A stretch of 18,639 nt of DNA from JANNFX01 sp040080075 (GCA_040080075.1 JBEBJD010000227.1:1-18639); one strand, 5' to 3'. Shown: positions 1 through 7,467, counted from the stretch's first letter. The notes: generated by a model not told the origin, from the sequence alone. A program made the numbers and translations.

Positions 1-853
1 GCTTAGTTCCGGGCGCTGCTTCTGGCTGAGCCTCGGGGTCAGGTTGGGGCTGCGCCCCGGGGGCAGGCTGGGGCTGCGCCTCGGGAGCTGGTACGGGCTC
101 GACCTCCGCTTTGGGCAGCAGCGGCGCCATTTGTTCGCCGTCTGGGGCCAGTCCTCGTGTCTTGGCGGCTGGTTCGGTGCTCGACGATACGGCTGGCCTC
201 CAATCCTTATTGTACATGGCGATGGTGCCGCGCCGGAATGCCAGGTGCTGGAACGAAATGAACGGAAGCGTCAGTTGGAAGCTCAGCGGCTTGGGTTCGG
301 TGTGCCAGAGGGACTCGATGAGATCGGGATTTTGCGGCTCGGCCGTGGTCAGCTTAAGCGTAAAGCGGTACTCGCCTTTGTCGTCGACGAGAAACGGCAG
401 CGGCTCGTCCATGGGATAAAAGCGCACGGTTTCAGTGAACGTGCCGTGACCGGCTATCGAAAGTGGCGCAAATGAGCGGTTGATTGCGTCGTCGGTGCGC
501 GGGTACTCACCCAGAAAAGCGCTGTGAAAGCGGGCTGTCTTCTTTTCGGCCTCCGGGCGCAAATTCTCTACTTCCAAGACCATATTGAGGACCGTTCCGG
601 TGCGCGCGCCCTCGTTGGCTATGGTGATGGGGACATTGAAGACGTCGTTGTCTCCATCGCGTGCGTAGTGGATCATGGGGGGGACAAAGACGGCAAGATC
701 GGCCGTCTTGAGCGAGCTATCATAGTAGGACAAGCCGGAGAAGACGAGCGCCACACCCGACAATACCGTCGCGAACATGCCACCGTGGCCACCATGCTCG
801 ACAATCTGGCCCGGACTCTGGGCTTGATGCGCAGCCCCAAACTTCAACCCCAT
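1..853 (-). CDS. Unrecognised single-pass membrane protein with Pro/Glu/Gln-rich C-terminal repeats (partial, runs off left edge)
   Basis: Reading the minus strand from an ATG at 853 gives an open frame of at least 284 codons with no stop before the window edge. An in-frame TAA lies six codons upstream of the ATG, so this is the first ATG of the frame; a G-rich stretch just ahead may act as ribosome binding site. Residues about 1-24 are short, His/Gly-rich and probably cytoplasmic. Residues about 25-44 form one hydrophobic helix (MFATVLSGVALVFSGL). A globular, probably beta-rich exported domain follows (about 50-230), containing an immunoglobulin-like pattern of alternating strands. From about residue 255 the sequence becomes a repeat of PEAQPQP/PGAQPQP type, reaching the edge. 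Codon use resembles the neighbours. I do not recognise the family and assign no function. The opposite-strand frames over this stretch are shadows. Missing: the C-terminus. Confidence 0.8.
   Translation of the reverse strand, partial: MGLKFGAAHQAQSPGQIVEHGGHGGMFATVLSGVALVFSGLSYYDSSLKTADLAVFVPPMIHYARDGDNDVFNVPITIANEGARTGTVLNMVLEVENLRPEAEKKTARFHSAFLGEYPRTDDAINRSFAPLSIAGHGTFTETVRFYPMDEPLPFLVDDKGEYRFTLKLTTAEPQNPDLIESLWHTEPKPLSFQLTLPFISFQHLAFRRGTIAMYNKDWRPAVSSSTEPAAKTRGLAPDGEQMAPLLPKAEVEPVPAPEAQPQPAPGAQPQPDPEAQPEAAPGTK
30..100. repeat. Short in-frame tandem repeat encoding the PEAQPQP-type tail
   Basis: On the plus strand the block around ggttggggctgcgccc recurs imperfectly two to three times with a period of about 24 bases. 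Read on the minus strand it encodes repeated Pro/Glu/Ala/Gln heptads to octads at the C-terminal end of the partial membrane protein. Such blocks commonly change copy number by slippage; this one is divergent between copies. Confidence 0.6.
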
Positions 854-1168
854 CGAAGCCCCCCCGGCTTATCCTGATTTTCAAAAGTGTTGCGCGACTG
901 GAGACGCCGTTTGCGACTTTCTTTTGGCGCCGTCCGCTTTGTTGCAACGCAGCAATGATGCGCTGCTGCGTCGACGTCGCCGCGACCGGATAGGTACGCC
1001 TTACCCGATTGAGTGGGGTCAAAATAGTGCAATGACGCTATGGGGTCTGCGCGCCCGCTCCATGTAACCGGGGCGCTTTCACAACAAGACATCCGCGAGG
1101 CAGTTGAGGGCGAAAAATATGGAGCCCTCTGGCATCAATGCGGAGCCATCCTGGGAAACGCGCAAAAC
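854..1168. other. Divergent intergenic region with an 8-bp inverted repeat at 947-971
   Basis: This 315-base gap separates the minus-strand membrane protein from the plus-strand CoA-transferase, so it should hold both promoters. I see a perfect inverted repeat, ACGCAGCA (947-954) and TGCTGCGT (964-971), with a 9-base spacer. It could be an operator or a leader hairpin. I cannot identify clear -35/-10 pairs. The open frame from 1040 that continues into the transferase adds 43 residues unlike the family and is probably untranslated. Confidence 0.45.
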
Positions 1169-3103
1169 ATGAAGAACAAGGTCATTTCCGCTGATGAGGC
1201 CATTGCGCTTGTCAGTGACGGCGACGTGGTATGCACCACCGGTTTCGTGCAAAGCTGCATCCCTGAAGCGCTTCACGCCGCCCTTGAAAAGCGGTTTGTG
1301 GAGACGCAGGCGCCGCGCGGTTTGACCCTGATCATGTGTGCAGGGGCTGGTGACAGCAAGGGCCTAGGCACCGGGCGGCTGCATCACGAGGGGTTGCTTG
1401 CGCGCGTTATCGCGGCAAACTTCGGCCGTATGCCCAAGGTGGCGGCCGCCGCTCAAGCCAACAAGATACAGGGCTACAATCTGCCTCAAGGCGTCATTTC
1501 CAAGCTGTATCGAAGCTGCGCGGCTGGCTCGCCGGGATTGTTTACCAAAGTAGGTCTGCATACCTACGTCGATCCTCGCTTGGGTGGCGGCAAGGTGAAC
1601 TCGGTCACGACGGAGGACATCGTCAAGCATGTCGAGGTCGAGGGCGAGGAATGGTTGTTTTACAAGGCAACGAAGATCGACGTGGCGCTGATCCGGGGTA
1701 CGAGCGCTGACCCTGCAGGCAACATCAGCATGGAAAAGGAATGCCTGACGCTGGACGTGCTGGCCCAGGCGATGAGCGCCCACAGCAACGGCGGGCTGGT
1801 CATTGCCCAGGTCGAGCGCATCGTCGAACACGGCTCGATCAAGCCCAAGGACGTCAAGGTGCCCGGCATTCTCGTCGATTGCGTCGTGGTGGCTCCTGAA
1901 CCCGATATGCACCGCATGAATTATGGCGTGATGTATGATCCCGCACTTGCCGGTGAGGTGCGCGTGCCGGTCGATGCCATTGCCAAAATGGAACTCGACG
2001 AGCGCAAGATTATCGCCCGCCGTGCGGCTTTCGAACTGCCCCTCAATGGTGTCATAAATCTTGGCGTGGGGGCTCCAGATGGCGTGGCATCTGTTGCCAA
2101 CGAAGAAAAGGTGACGCCCTATATCACTATGACGACGGAAGCTGGAGCAGTTGGCGGCGTGCTGGCAGGTGGATCTAGCTTTGGTGCGTCAGCCAATGCC
2201 CATTCAATCATCGACCAGAACCAGATGTTCGATTTCTATCATGGCGGCGGATTGGATTTGACGTGCCTCGGCATGGCCGAGTGCGATGAGCACGGCAACG
2301 TCAACACCAGCAAATTCGGCGGCCGTTTGAACGGCTGCGGCGGGTTCATAGATATTTCGCAGAATTCCCGGGCTGTGGTTTTCGCCGGTACGTTTACTGT
2401 TGGCGGGCTTGAGGTCGCCATTGAGGACGGCAAGCTGAAGATCGTCAAGGAAGGCCGGTCACGCAAATTCGTGAAAAACGTCGAGCAAATCACTTTCAGC
2501 GGGAAATTCGCCGGGAGCCGGTCCCAGCCCGTCATCTATGTGACCGAGCGCTGCGTTTTCCAATTGACGCCCGATGGTCTCGAACTGATTGAAGTGGCGC
2601 CCGGCATCGATATCGAGCGCGATATTCTGGCCCACATGGACTTCATGCCGGTGATCAATAAGCCGATGCCTATGGATCGCCGGATTTTTGCCGAAGAGCC
2701 GATGGAGCTGATGTCGGAACTCTTGAATCTCAAACTCTCCGATCGTGTCAGCTATGACGCAGACCGTAACATTCTGTTCCTCAATCTCGAGGGTTGGAGC
2801 GTGCGCAAAAAGGCCGACGTCGACGACCTCAAGAAGGTGTTGGTGGATGCCTGTGTGAAGGCCGGAAAGCGGGTCAATTCAGTGGTCAATCACGACGGCT
2901 GCCGCATTGCAGAAGATCTCTACGACCGCTACGCAGATATGATCGAGTACATGCTCCAGCACCATTATGCGACTACAACCCGCTACACCACGAGCGCGTT
3001 TATGCGTCTGAAAATGCAAGAGGCCCTCAGCAAGCGCGGTCTTGCTCCGCACATCTTCGAGCGGGCTGAAGATGCGCACGCGTTCTTGGAAGAGGCGAAG
3101 TAG
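1169..3103 (+). CDS. Acyl-CoA:acetate/3-ketoacid CoA-transferase (family I), with C-terminal extension
   Basis: Predicted to move CoA between acyl-CoA and acetate or another short carboxylate through a glutamyl-CoA intermediate in the cytoplasm. The two halves of a fused alpha/beta CoA-transferase are visible. The first begins MKNKVISADEAIALVSDGDVV; the second has the motif TTEAGAVGG, whose Glu (residue 324 from this start) fits the family's catalytic glutamate. I chose ATG 1169 over the frame's first ATG (1040) because family-like sequence starts here; the ribosome site (gggaaa) is modest. The protein is 644 residues, about 110-130 longer than single-chain enzymes such as E. coli YdiF. The extra segment, from about residue 515, has a strand-helix pattern (ILFLNLEGW, then a helix, then VNSVVNHDG) recalling STAS-type folds. 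The true substrate cannot be read from sequence. Stop TAG, only 18 bases from the convergent ATPase gene. Confidence 0.88.
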   Translation: MKNKVISADEAIALVSDGDVVCTTGFVQSCIPEALHAALEKRFVETQAPRGLTLIMCAGAGDSKGLGTGRLHHEGLLARVIAANFGRMPKVAAAAQANKIQGYNLPQGVISKLYRSCAAGSPGLFTKVGLHTYVDPRLGGGKVNSVTTEDIVKHVEVEGEEWLFYKATKIDVALIRGTSADPAGNISMEKECLTLDVLAQAMSAHSNGGLVIAQVERIVEHGSIKPKDVKVPGILVDCVVVAPEPDMHRMNYGVMYDPALAGEVRVPVDAIAKMELDERKIIARRAAFELPLNGVINLGVGAPDGVASVANEEKVTPYITMTTEAGAVGGVLAGGSSFGASANAHSIIDQNQMFDFYHGGGLDLTCLGMAECDEHGNVNTSKFGGRLNGCGGFIDISQNSRAVVFAGTFTVGGLEVAIEDGKLKIVKEGRSRKFVKNVEQITFSGKFAGSRSQPVIYVTERCVFQLTPDGLELIEVAPGIDIERDILAHMDFMPVINKPMPMDRRIFAEEPMELMSELLNLKLSDRVSYDADRNILFLNLEGWSVRKKADVDDLKKVLVDACVKAGKRVNSVVNHDGCRIAEDLYDRYADMIEYMLQHHYATTTRYTTSAFMRLKMQEALSKRGLAPHIFERAEDAHAFLEEAK

Positions 3104-3121
3104 TTGAAGCGTGTGGGCGGA

Positions 3122-3994
3122 TCAATCGCCCTTACGTCTGCTCATGAAGGCGATGCGTTCGAACAGATGGACATCCTGTTCGTTTTTCAAAAGCGCGCCC
3201 GCAAGCGGCGGGATCAGCTTGCGGCCATCGGCTTCGCGCAAAGTTGCGGGATCGATATCTTCATTGAGTAGCAGCTTCAGCCAATCGAGAAGTTCCGAGG
3301 TGGACGGCTTCTTCTTGAGGCCCGGCACATCGCGGATGTCATAGAAGGCGCGCAGGGCTTCAGATGCAAGGCGTCCCTTGAGGCCGGGAAAATGCACGTC
3401 CACGATGGCCTGCATGGTTTCGGGGTCGGGAAACTTGATGAAGTGGAAGAAACAGCGGCGCAAGAAGGCGTCTGGCAGTTCCTTTTCGTTGGTGGATGTG
3501 ATGATGACCACCGGACGCTGCCGAGCTTTGACGGTCTCGCCGGTTTCGTAAACAAAGAACTCCATGCGATCGAGTTCTTGCAGGAGGTCGTTTGGGAACT
3601 CGATGTCGGCCTTGTCGATTTCGTCAATCAGCAGCACCACACGCTCGCCATGCGTAAACGCTTCCCACAACTTGCCGCGCTTGATGTAGTTGGCGATGTC
3701 CTTGACGCGCTCGTCTCCCAACTGGCTATCGCGCAGGCGCGACACGGCATCGTATTCATACAGTCCCTGCTGGGCCTTGGTCGTCGATTTGATGTGCCAT
3801 TCGATCAGTGGGCAAGAGAGAGCCTTGGCCACTTCTTGGGCGAGCACGCTCTTGCCGGTGCCGGGTTCACCCTTGATCAGCAAGGGGCGCTGCAAGGTGA
3901 TGGCGGCATTGACGGCCACGTTGAGGTCGCGCGTTGAGACATAAGCCTTTGTACCTTCGAATTTACGCGGGGGTGGAGTGGCCTTTGGTGTCAT
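3122..3994 (-). CDS. MoxR-family AAA+ ATPase
   Basis: A 290-residue cytoplasmic AAA+ ATPase of the MoxR group, whose members act as chaperones that remodel or insert cofactors into partner complexes, usually with a VWA-domain protein. Visible motifs: Walker A GEPGTGKS (42-49), Walker B VVLLIDEID (119-127), sensor 1 STNE (167-170), and an RR pair that could supply the arginine finger (179-180). Two ATGs lie side by side at 3997 and 3994; the GAGG just upstream is better spaced for 3994. Upstream in-frame codons to 4150 look non-coding. MoxR genes of this size are commonly followed by a VWA/CoxE-like gene, but here the next gene downstream is the convergent CoA-transferase, so the partner is not adjacent. 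The substrate is unknown. Confidence 0.88.
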   Translation of the reverse strand: MTPKATPPPRKFEGTKAYVSTRDLNVAVNAAITLQRPLLIKGEPGTGKSVLAQEVAKALSCPLIEWHIKSTTKAQQGLYEYDAVSRLRDSQLGDERVKDIANYIKRGKLWEAFTHGERVVLLIDEIDKADIEFPNDLLQELDRMEFFVYETGETVKARQRPVVIITSTNEKELPDAFLRRCFFHFIKFPDPETMQAIVDVHFPGLKGRLASEALRAFYDIRDVPGLKKKPSTSELLDWLKLLLNEDIDPATLREADGRKLIPPLAGALLKNEQDVHLFERIAFMSRRKGD

Positions 3995-4175
3995 CATCGC
4001 CTCGGACTGGTTGATAAGCCGGGACCTTACGGGCCGGGGAGCGGCGTCGCAAGCAATGGGCGCCGGATACAGGCGTTGCCGGCTTTTGGATGAGGGTAAC
4101 AGCGCCGCTCCCTGGTGTGGGGAAAGGGTGCGGCGCTGGGCCCGGCCCATTTTCTATTTTGGCTCGGGTAGTTGA

Positions 4176-4201
4176 CGGAACTTCAGGTGGGGTGAAGTCC
4201 G
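4176..4201. repeat. Imperfect inverted repeat (hairpin)
   Basis: The arm cggaacttca (4176-4185) pairs with tgaagtccg (4193-4201), with one bulged base and a 7-base loop. No T-run follows on either strand, so it is not a standard terminator. On the minus strand it would lie directly downstream of the candidate small RNA and expose a C-rich loop (CCCCACC). Confidence 0.5.
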
Positions 4202-4221
4202 CCGGACCCATCAAGCTGCAG

Positions 4222-4310
4222 TTGGAACGCCTTGACCGTCGGCAACGCCAGCAGAGGAGGTATCGGTTAGCTGCTGGAGTCGAACCGGCTGAGAAGGGTG
4301 GGAGTTCCAA
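4222..4310 (-). ncRNA. Possible structured small RNA with C-rich (anti-Shine-Dalgarno-like) loops
   Basis: An outer stem TTGGAAC (4222-4228) / GTTCCAA (4304-4310) encloses a second stem CCAGCAG (4248-4254) / CTGCTGG (4271-4277). Read on the minus strand the inner loop carries CCTCCT, and C-rich runs such as CTCCCACCC lie next to it. Alphaproteobacterial trans-acting small RNAs often present such anti-Shine-Dalgarno loops, which is why I prefer the minus strand. I found no convincing promoter or T-run terminator, so this rests on base pairing and loop sequence alone. Confidence 0.25.
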
Positions 4311-4597
4311 TCGGCCGCAAGCTGGGGATGGTCTAAACGTATGTGGGGATCAGTCATGTTGAGGGGTGGGCGGGCCTCCGTGGTGGTTCGGTTAAATACA
4401 CGCATAGATTGCATTAGAAGTATAAAAACATTCATAACGAGTATTCATTGCAACCACGATCGAGGGTGGGGTGCGGTAGAAATATCATTCTGTGGTGATA
4501 CAACTAACGAAAGTTCGGGCCGCAATCGAGTGATGTGCTGTATTCCGGCCTCGTCATAAATCCTAAGTCTTGGATGTTCTTGACTCATGCCAGCCGC

Positions 4598-4611
4598 CCC
4601 GTCATGACGGG
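4598..4611. repeat. 14-base perfect palindrome upstream of the DksA gene
   Basis: cccgtcatgacggg reads the same on both strands and lies 88 bases ahead of the DksA start codon. A TTGACT hexamer occurs just before it (4580-4585), but no good -10 box is correctly spaced. It may be a dimeric repressor or activator site, or part of the untranslated leader. Confidence 0.4.
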
Positions 4612-4698
4612 CGCGCTAAATCGGGCGTTGCGTGTTGCCTTAGACTCGTAGGCAGGTAAGACGCGTAGTCGAGCCTGACAGCAGGCCCAGGGGGCGTC

Positions 4699-5532
4699 AT
4701 GAGCGGCACTAAAAAGTCCAAAGTATCCAAGACGCTGACGGCCAAAAGCCCAGCAAAAGCGCAAGCCAGCGCCCGTTCCAAGTCTGGAGCCAGCGCCGTG
4801 GTCAGGGCCGCGGCCGCAAAGTCTGGAACTGCAAAGCCGGCACCGGCGCCAGTGCGGGCCCCAAAATCGTCGCAGAAGCCAATTCAAAAGACCGCCCCAG
4901 TTCCCGGCAAGTCCGTGCGCAAGGGGTCTGGTGCAAAGTCCGCCGTGGAAGCAGCTTCTAAGCCGAAGATTCCGTCAAAGGCCGGTTCTTTTCAACGGAG
5001 CGATATCGCCCTGCCAATCAAAACCCCGACCGCATCGGCTGCAGCTCAACAGCGCCCACAGTCGCGAGCCGCACAACAGAAGCCGGACAAGAAATTGACC
5101 GCACGGACTCCGGCTGCACCCGTTGTCCTCACTCCCGACTACCGGCCGTCGGAAAAAGAGCCCTTCATGAACGAAAAGCACAGGGCTTATTTCCGGCAGC
5201 GGTTGTTGACGTGGAAGGAGGAAATCATCCGCCAGACCAAGGAAACGCTGGTGATTTTGCATGAGGATTCCGTTCAGCACGCCGATATCGCCGATCGGGC
5301 TACGTCGGAAACCGATAGGTCTTTGGAACTCAGAGCCCGTGACCGTCAACGCAAATTGATTGCCAAAATCGACGCTGCATTGGCGCGTATTGACGATGGA
5401 AGTTACGGTTACTGCGAAGAAACCGGCGAACCTATTGGTTTGAAACGGCTCGATGCCCGGCCCATAGCCACCCTGTCACTCGAAGCCCAGGAGCGCCATG
5501 AGCGGCGCGAAAAGGTCTATCGCGAGGATTGA
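4699..5532 (+). CDS. dksA: DksA/TraR-family RNA polymerase-binding regulator with long basic N-terminal tail
   Basis: Predicted to bind the RNA polymerase secondary channel and, with ppGpp, tune stringent-response promoters. The DksA core spans about 147-277. A coiled-coil hairpin carries the tip motif DIADRA (196-201), matching the DxxDxA signature needed for activity. The globular domain follows (YGYCEETGEPIGLKRLDARP). The four-cysteine zinc site of E. coli DksA is reduced to a single Cys (C239); the second pair is replaced by SLEA. This is usual in alphaproteobacteria, including a Rhodobacter homologue. Unusual is the first ~146 residues: low-complexity Lys/Ala/Pro/Ser, resembling histone H1-type tails. 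ATG 4699 has a good ribosome site (agggggc). An internal ATG at 5167 (Met157) could give a core-only form but has a poor ribosome site. The core call is firm; the role of the tail is unknown. Confidence 0.9.
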   Translation: MSGTKKSKVSKTLTAKSPAKAQASARSKSGASAVVRAAAAKSGTAKPAPAPVRAPKSSQKPIQKTAPVPGKSVRKGSGAKSAVEAASKPKIPSKAGSFQRSDIALPIKTPTASAAAQQRPQSRAAQQKPDKKLTARTPAAPVVLTPDYRPSEKEPFMNEKHRAYFRQRLLTWKEEIIRQTKETLVILHEDSVQHADIADRATSETDRSLELRARDRQRKLIAKIDAALARIDDGSYGYCEETGEPIGLKRLDARPIATLSLEAQERHERREKVYRED

Positions 5533-5700
5533 CCAAGCTTGAGAAGGGCCGCCCCGGAGGATGGACGGCTGACAGGACTTTGTTTCGCGCCGGGGGCAAA
5601 TCTGCGCGCAAATCTAAATCGATACAACCGGTAACGATCCGTCAATGCATCAAGCGTACCCTTAGGCCCTCATGGGTAAATGCTTAGCGAGGGCGTTGCG

Positions 5701-5964
5701 GTGGTTAAGTCTCATTGGAGTTTCAGCGGGCGGTATTGGTCGGGTTGGACGGCCACATGGGCCGGCCTTATTGCGGTTGTGGTCGCCATGCCCGGCGCGC
5801 CGGATAAATTGACAACTGCTGCAACCAATCAGACACATGCGCAGGGGGTTGCCAAAGCAAGCACATCTGCAACACGTGTTTCAGTCGAGATGCGCCGCTT
5901 TGACTATGGTGAACTGCCTGATACCGCATTTGGCGACTACGATCCGTCTCGCGATCGCCGCTAG
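5701..5964 (+). CDS. Small hypothetical protein, possibly exported
   Basis: An 87-residue frame starting at GTG 5701, which has a GAGG 8 bases ahead; an in-frame ATG at 5680 would add seven residues but lacks a ribosome site. Residues about 15-33 are hydrophobic (WAGLIAVVVAMPGA) after a short basic start, consistent with a signal peptide or anchor. The rest is Ala/Thr-rich, with an acidic/aromatic end (FGDYDPSRDRR). It lies between dksA and the atp operon on the same strand. I do not recognise it. It may be a real lineage-specific gene or a chance frame. Confidence 0.4.
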   Translation: MVKSHWSFSGRYWSGWTATWAGLIAVVVAMPGAPDKLTTAATNQTHAQGVAKASTSATRVSVEMRRFDYGELPDTAFGDYDPSRDRR

Positions 5965-6119
5965 TTGACCCTTCAGGCGCACTCGCCAACGGCCTTAATC
6001 ACTTCAAACCACCGGCCCTCGACCGCCCGCGCTGCAAGCCCTGGCTGGCCTGAGGAAGTCCGCCGCTGCCTGCGCGGTTTCGCCGTACCTGGACAGGCCT
6101 TTCCAATGGGGCGGCTTGC

Positions 6120-6148
6120 TTGACACCCCTGGGGGTGCCTCATATGGT
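6120..6148 (+). promoter_or_regulatory. Near-consensus sigma-70-type promoter for the F0 ATP synthase operon
   Basis: TTGACA (6120-6125), a 17-base spacer, then TATGGT (6143-6148). Transcription should start near 6155, about 50 bases before atpI. The spacer contains an inverted repeat, cacccc-tg-ggggtg (6124-6137), overlapping the end of the -35 box. That placement could suit a DNA-binding regulator. Confidence 0.65.
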
Positions 6149-6203
6149 GCGCCGCGTTCACAGATCTCATGTCTGCGATGCGTTTCCTTTCAGGGATGCC
6201 CCG

Positions 6204-6617
6204 ATGCCGGAAACACCAAAAGGGTCCACCCCGCCAAGTGGTGAGTTGAGCCCTGAGGATGTTGCCGTTTTCGAGCGGCGGCTTTCCGATCTCGGGTCTA
6301 AAATTGATGGGGCTCAGGCCGAAAAGGCTGCAGAGATAACTGCGCAGGAAGACAAGGCGATGCGCGCGCGGGGCATGGCTTATGGCCTGCGCATGTCGTC
6401 GGAGTTCGTGGCTGCGATTATCGTGGGCGGGCTTATCGGTTTTCTGCTCGATAAAGCTTTCGGAACAGTCCCATGGCTGTTCCTTTTGTTCTTTGTATTG
6501 GGTCTTGCCGCGGGCGTGATGAACGTGACGCGGGCCTTCCAAAGACTGCAAGAGGATATTGCGCGCCAGACTGGCGGCAACATCGGCAAGGATTTGCCTG
6601 ACGGCGACGACGATTGA
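6204..6617 (+). CDS. atpI: AtpI, F0F1 ATP synthase assembly factor
   Basis: A 137-residue inner-membrane protein that helps assemble or stabilise the c-ring. It has a hydrophilic Glu/Ala-rich N-terminus, two membrane helices (about 66-83, FVAAIIVGGLIGFLLDKAF region, and 90-107) and an acidic tail ending DGDDD. ATG 6204 is preferred because AGGGA precedes it at suitable spacing; the frame remains open upstream to 6120, but that part overlaps the promoter. First gene of the F0 operon, 15 bases before atpB. AtpI sequences vary widely, so position in the operon carries much of the identification. Confidence 0.87.
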   Translation: MPETPKGSTPPSGELSPEDVAVFERRLSDLGSKIDGAQAEKAAEITAQEDKAMRARGMAYGLRMSSEFVAAIIVGGLIGFLLDKAFGTVPWLFLLFFVLGLAAGVMNVTRAFQRLQEDIARQTGGNIGKDLPDGDDD

Positions 6618-6632
6618 TATCGGGGGATTGAC

Positions 6633-7418
6633 GTGGCAGCAGAAGAAGCAGGGTCGCACGGCGCAGGCGGTATGCCCGACCCTATTCATCAGTTTGAAAT
6701 TCACCGGTGGTTCCCGCTCGACCTGTTTGGTTACGACGCGACCTTTACCAACTCCTCGGCCTATATGCTGGCCGCAGTCGCACTGATTATCGGCTTTCTA
6801 ACTGTCGCCACCAGCGGCCGTGCTCTGGTTCCAGGCAGACTGCAGTCGATTGCAGAACAGCTCTATGAATTCATCGCCAACATGGTGCGTGAGAGCATGG
6901 GCGAACAGGGAATGAAATTCTTCCCCCTGGTCTTCACACTTTTCAGCTTCATTCTCGCCCTCAATATGCTGGGCATGATTCCTGGTGCCTTCACGGTGAC
7001 AAGTCATTTGGCCGTGACGGCGGCGCTTGCAGGCTTGGTATTCCTCACCGTTCTAGTGGTCGGGTTTGCCAAGAACGGCTTGCACTTCCTTAAGCTCTTC
7101 GTGCCTTCTGGCGTGCCCATCTACGTGCTGCCGCTGGTCACCATGATTGAGATCATCTCGTTTTTTTCGCGCCCCTTGAGCCATTCTGTGCGTCTGTTTG
7201 CCAACATGCTGGCAGGCCACATCACGCTCAAGGTCTTCGGCGGCTTTGTCATCATGCTGCTCGGTGCGGCCGGCGCCTTGAAGGCCATGGCACCGTTGCC
7301 GCTTCTCATGGCAACAGCCTTGACCGCGCTGGAGTTCCTTGTCGCTTTCTTGCAGGCGTATGTCTTCACGATGCTCACCTGCATGTACCTCAACGACGCG
7401 CTGCATCCGGGACACTAA
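6633..7418 (+). CDS. atpB: ATP synthase F0 subunit a
   Basis: Membrane stator subunit forming the two proton half-channels against the c-ring. The 261-residue length is normal for alphaproteobacteria. Five or more hydrophobic helices are visible. The essential arginine lies in HSVRLFANMLAGH (R187, corresponding to E. coli R210), and the last helix carries the conserved LEFLVAFLQAYVFTMLTCMYL pattern in two parts. The start is GTG 6633 with CGGGGGA at good spacing; an internal ATG at 6672 is possible. It is followed by atpE after 49 bases. Confidence 0.97.
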   Translation: MAAEEAGSHGAGGMPDPIHQFEIHRWFPLDLFGYDATFTNSSAYMLAAVALIIGFLTVATSGRALVPGRLQSIAEQLYEFIANMVRESMGEQGMKFFPLVFTLFSFILALNMLGMIPGAFTVTSHLAVTAALAGLVFLTVLVVGFAKNGLHFLKLFVPSGVPIYVLPLVTMIEIISFFSRPLSHSVRLFANMLAGHITLKVFGGFVIMLLGAAGALKAMAPLPLLMATALTALEFLVAFLQAYVFTMLTCMYLNDALHPGH

Positions 7419-7467
7419 CGGGCGCACGCAAACTGGTTTCTCAAGATCCACTCAACAGGAGAACACT

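Larger units (their letters stand above)
3995..4698. other. 704-base gene-free region with inverted repeats and an AT-richer tract
   Basis: No open frame here looks like a real protein; the 70-90 codon frames on both strands have atypical composition and no family resemblance. What it does hold: ggagcggcg/cgccgctcc arms at 4038-4046 and 4103-4111; a hairpin at 4176-4201; a multi-branched structure at 4222-4310 (possible small RNA, listed separately); an AT-richer stretch around 4390-4510 that contrasts with the GC-rich surroundings; and a 14-base perfect palindrome at 4598-4611. It should contain the promoters for the MoxR gene (leftward) and the DksA gene (rightward). Confidence 0.6.

Noticed and set aside
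44..877. Plus-strand open frames of 100-143 codons at the left edge
   Set aside because: They are shadows of the minus-strand membrane protein, which has a membrane helix, sensible codon use and a stop-free frame of at least 284 codons.
1040..1168. Upstream start for the CoA-transferase at 1040
   Set aside because: The extra 43 residues are unlike the family; the recognisable N-terminus starts at 1169.
4270..4295. GGTTCGACTCC on the minus strand, resembling a tRNA or tmRNA T-arm
   Set aside because: The T-stem has a mismatch, and no matching acceptor stem, anticodon arm or CCA is present around it.
4211..4435. 74-codon minus-strand frame in the 704-base gap
   Set aside because: No ribosome site or family resemblance, and it overlaps the inverted repeats; probably chance.
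5973..6704. 243-codon minus-strand open frame opposite atpI
   Set aside because: It overlaps the atp promoter, atpI and the start of atpB, and its composition (His/Arg/Cys-rich) is that of an antisense shadow.
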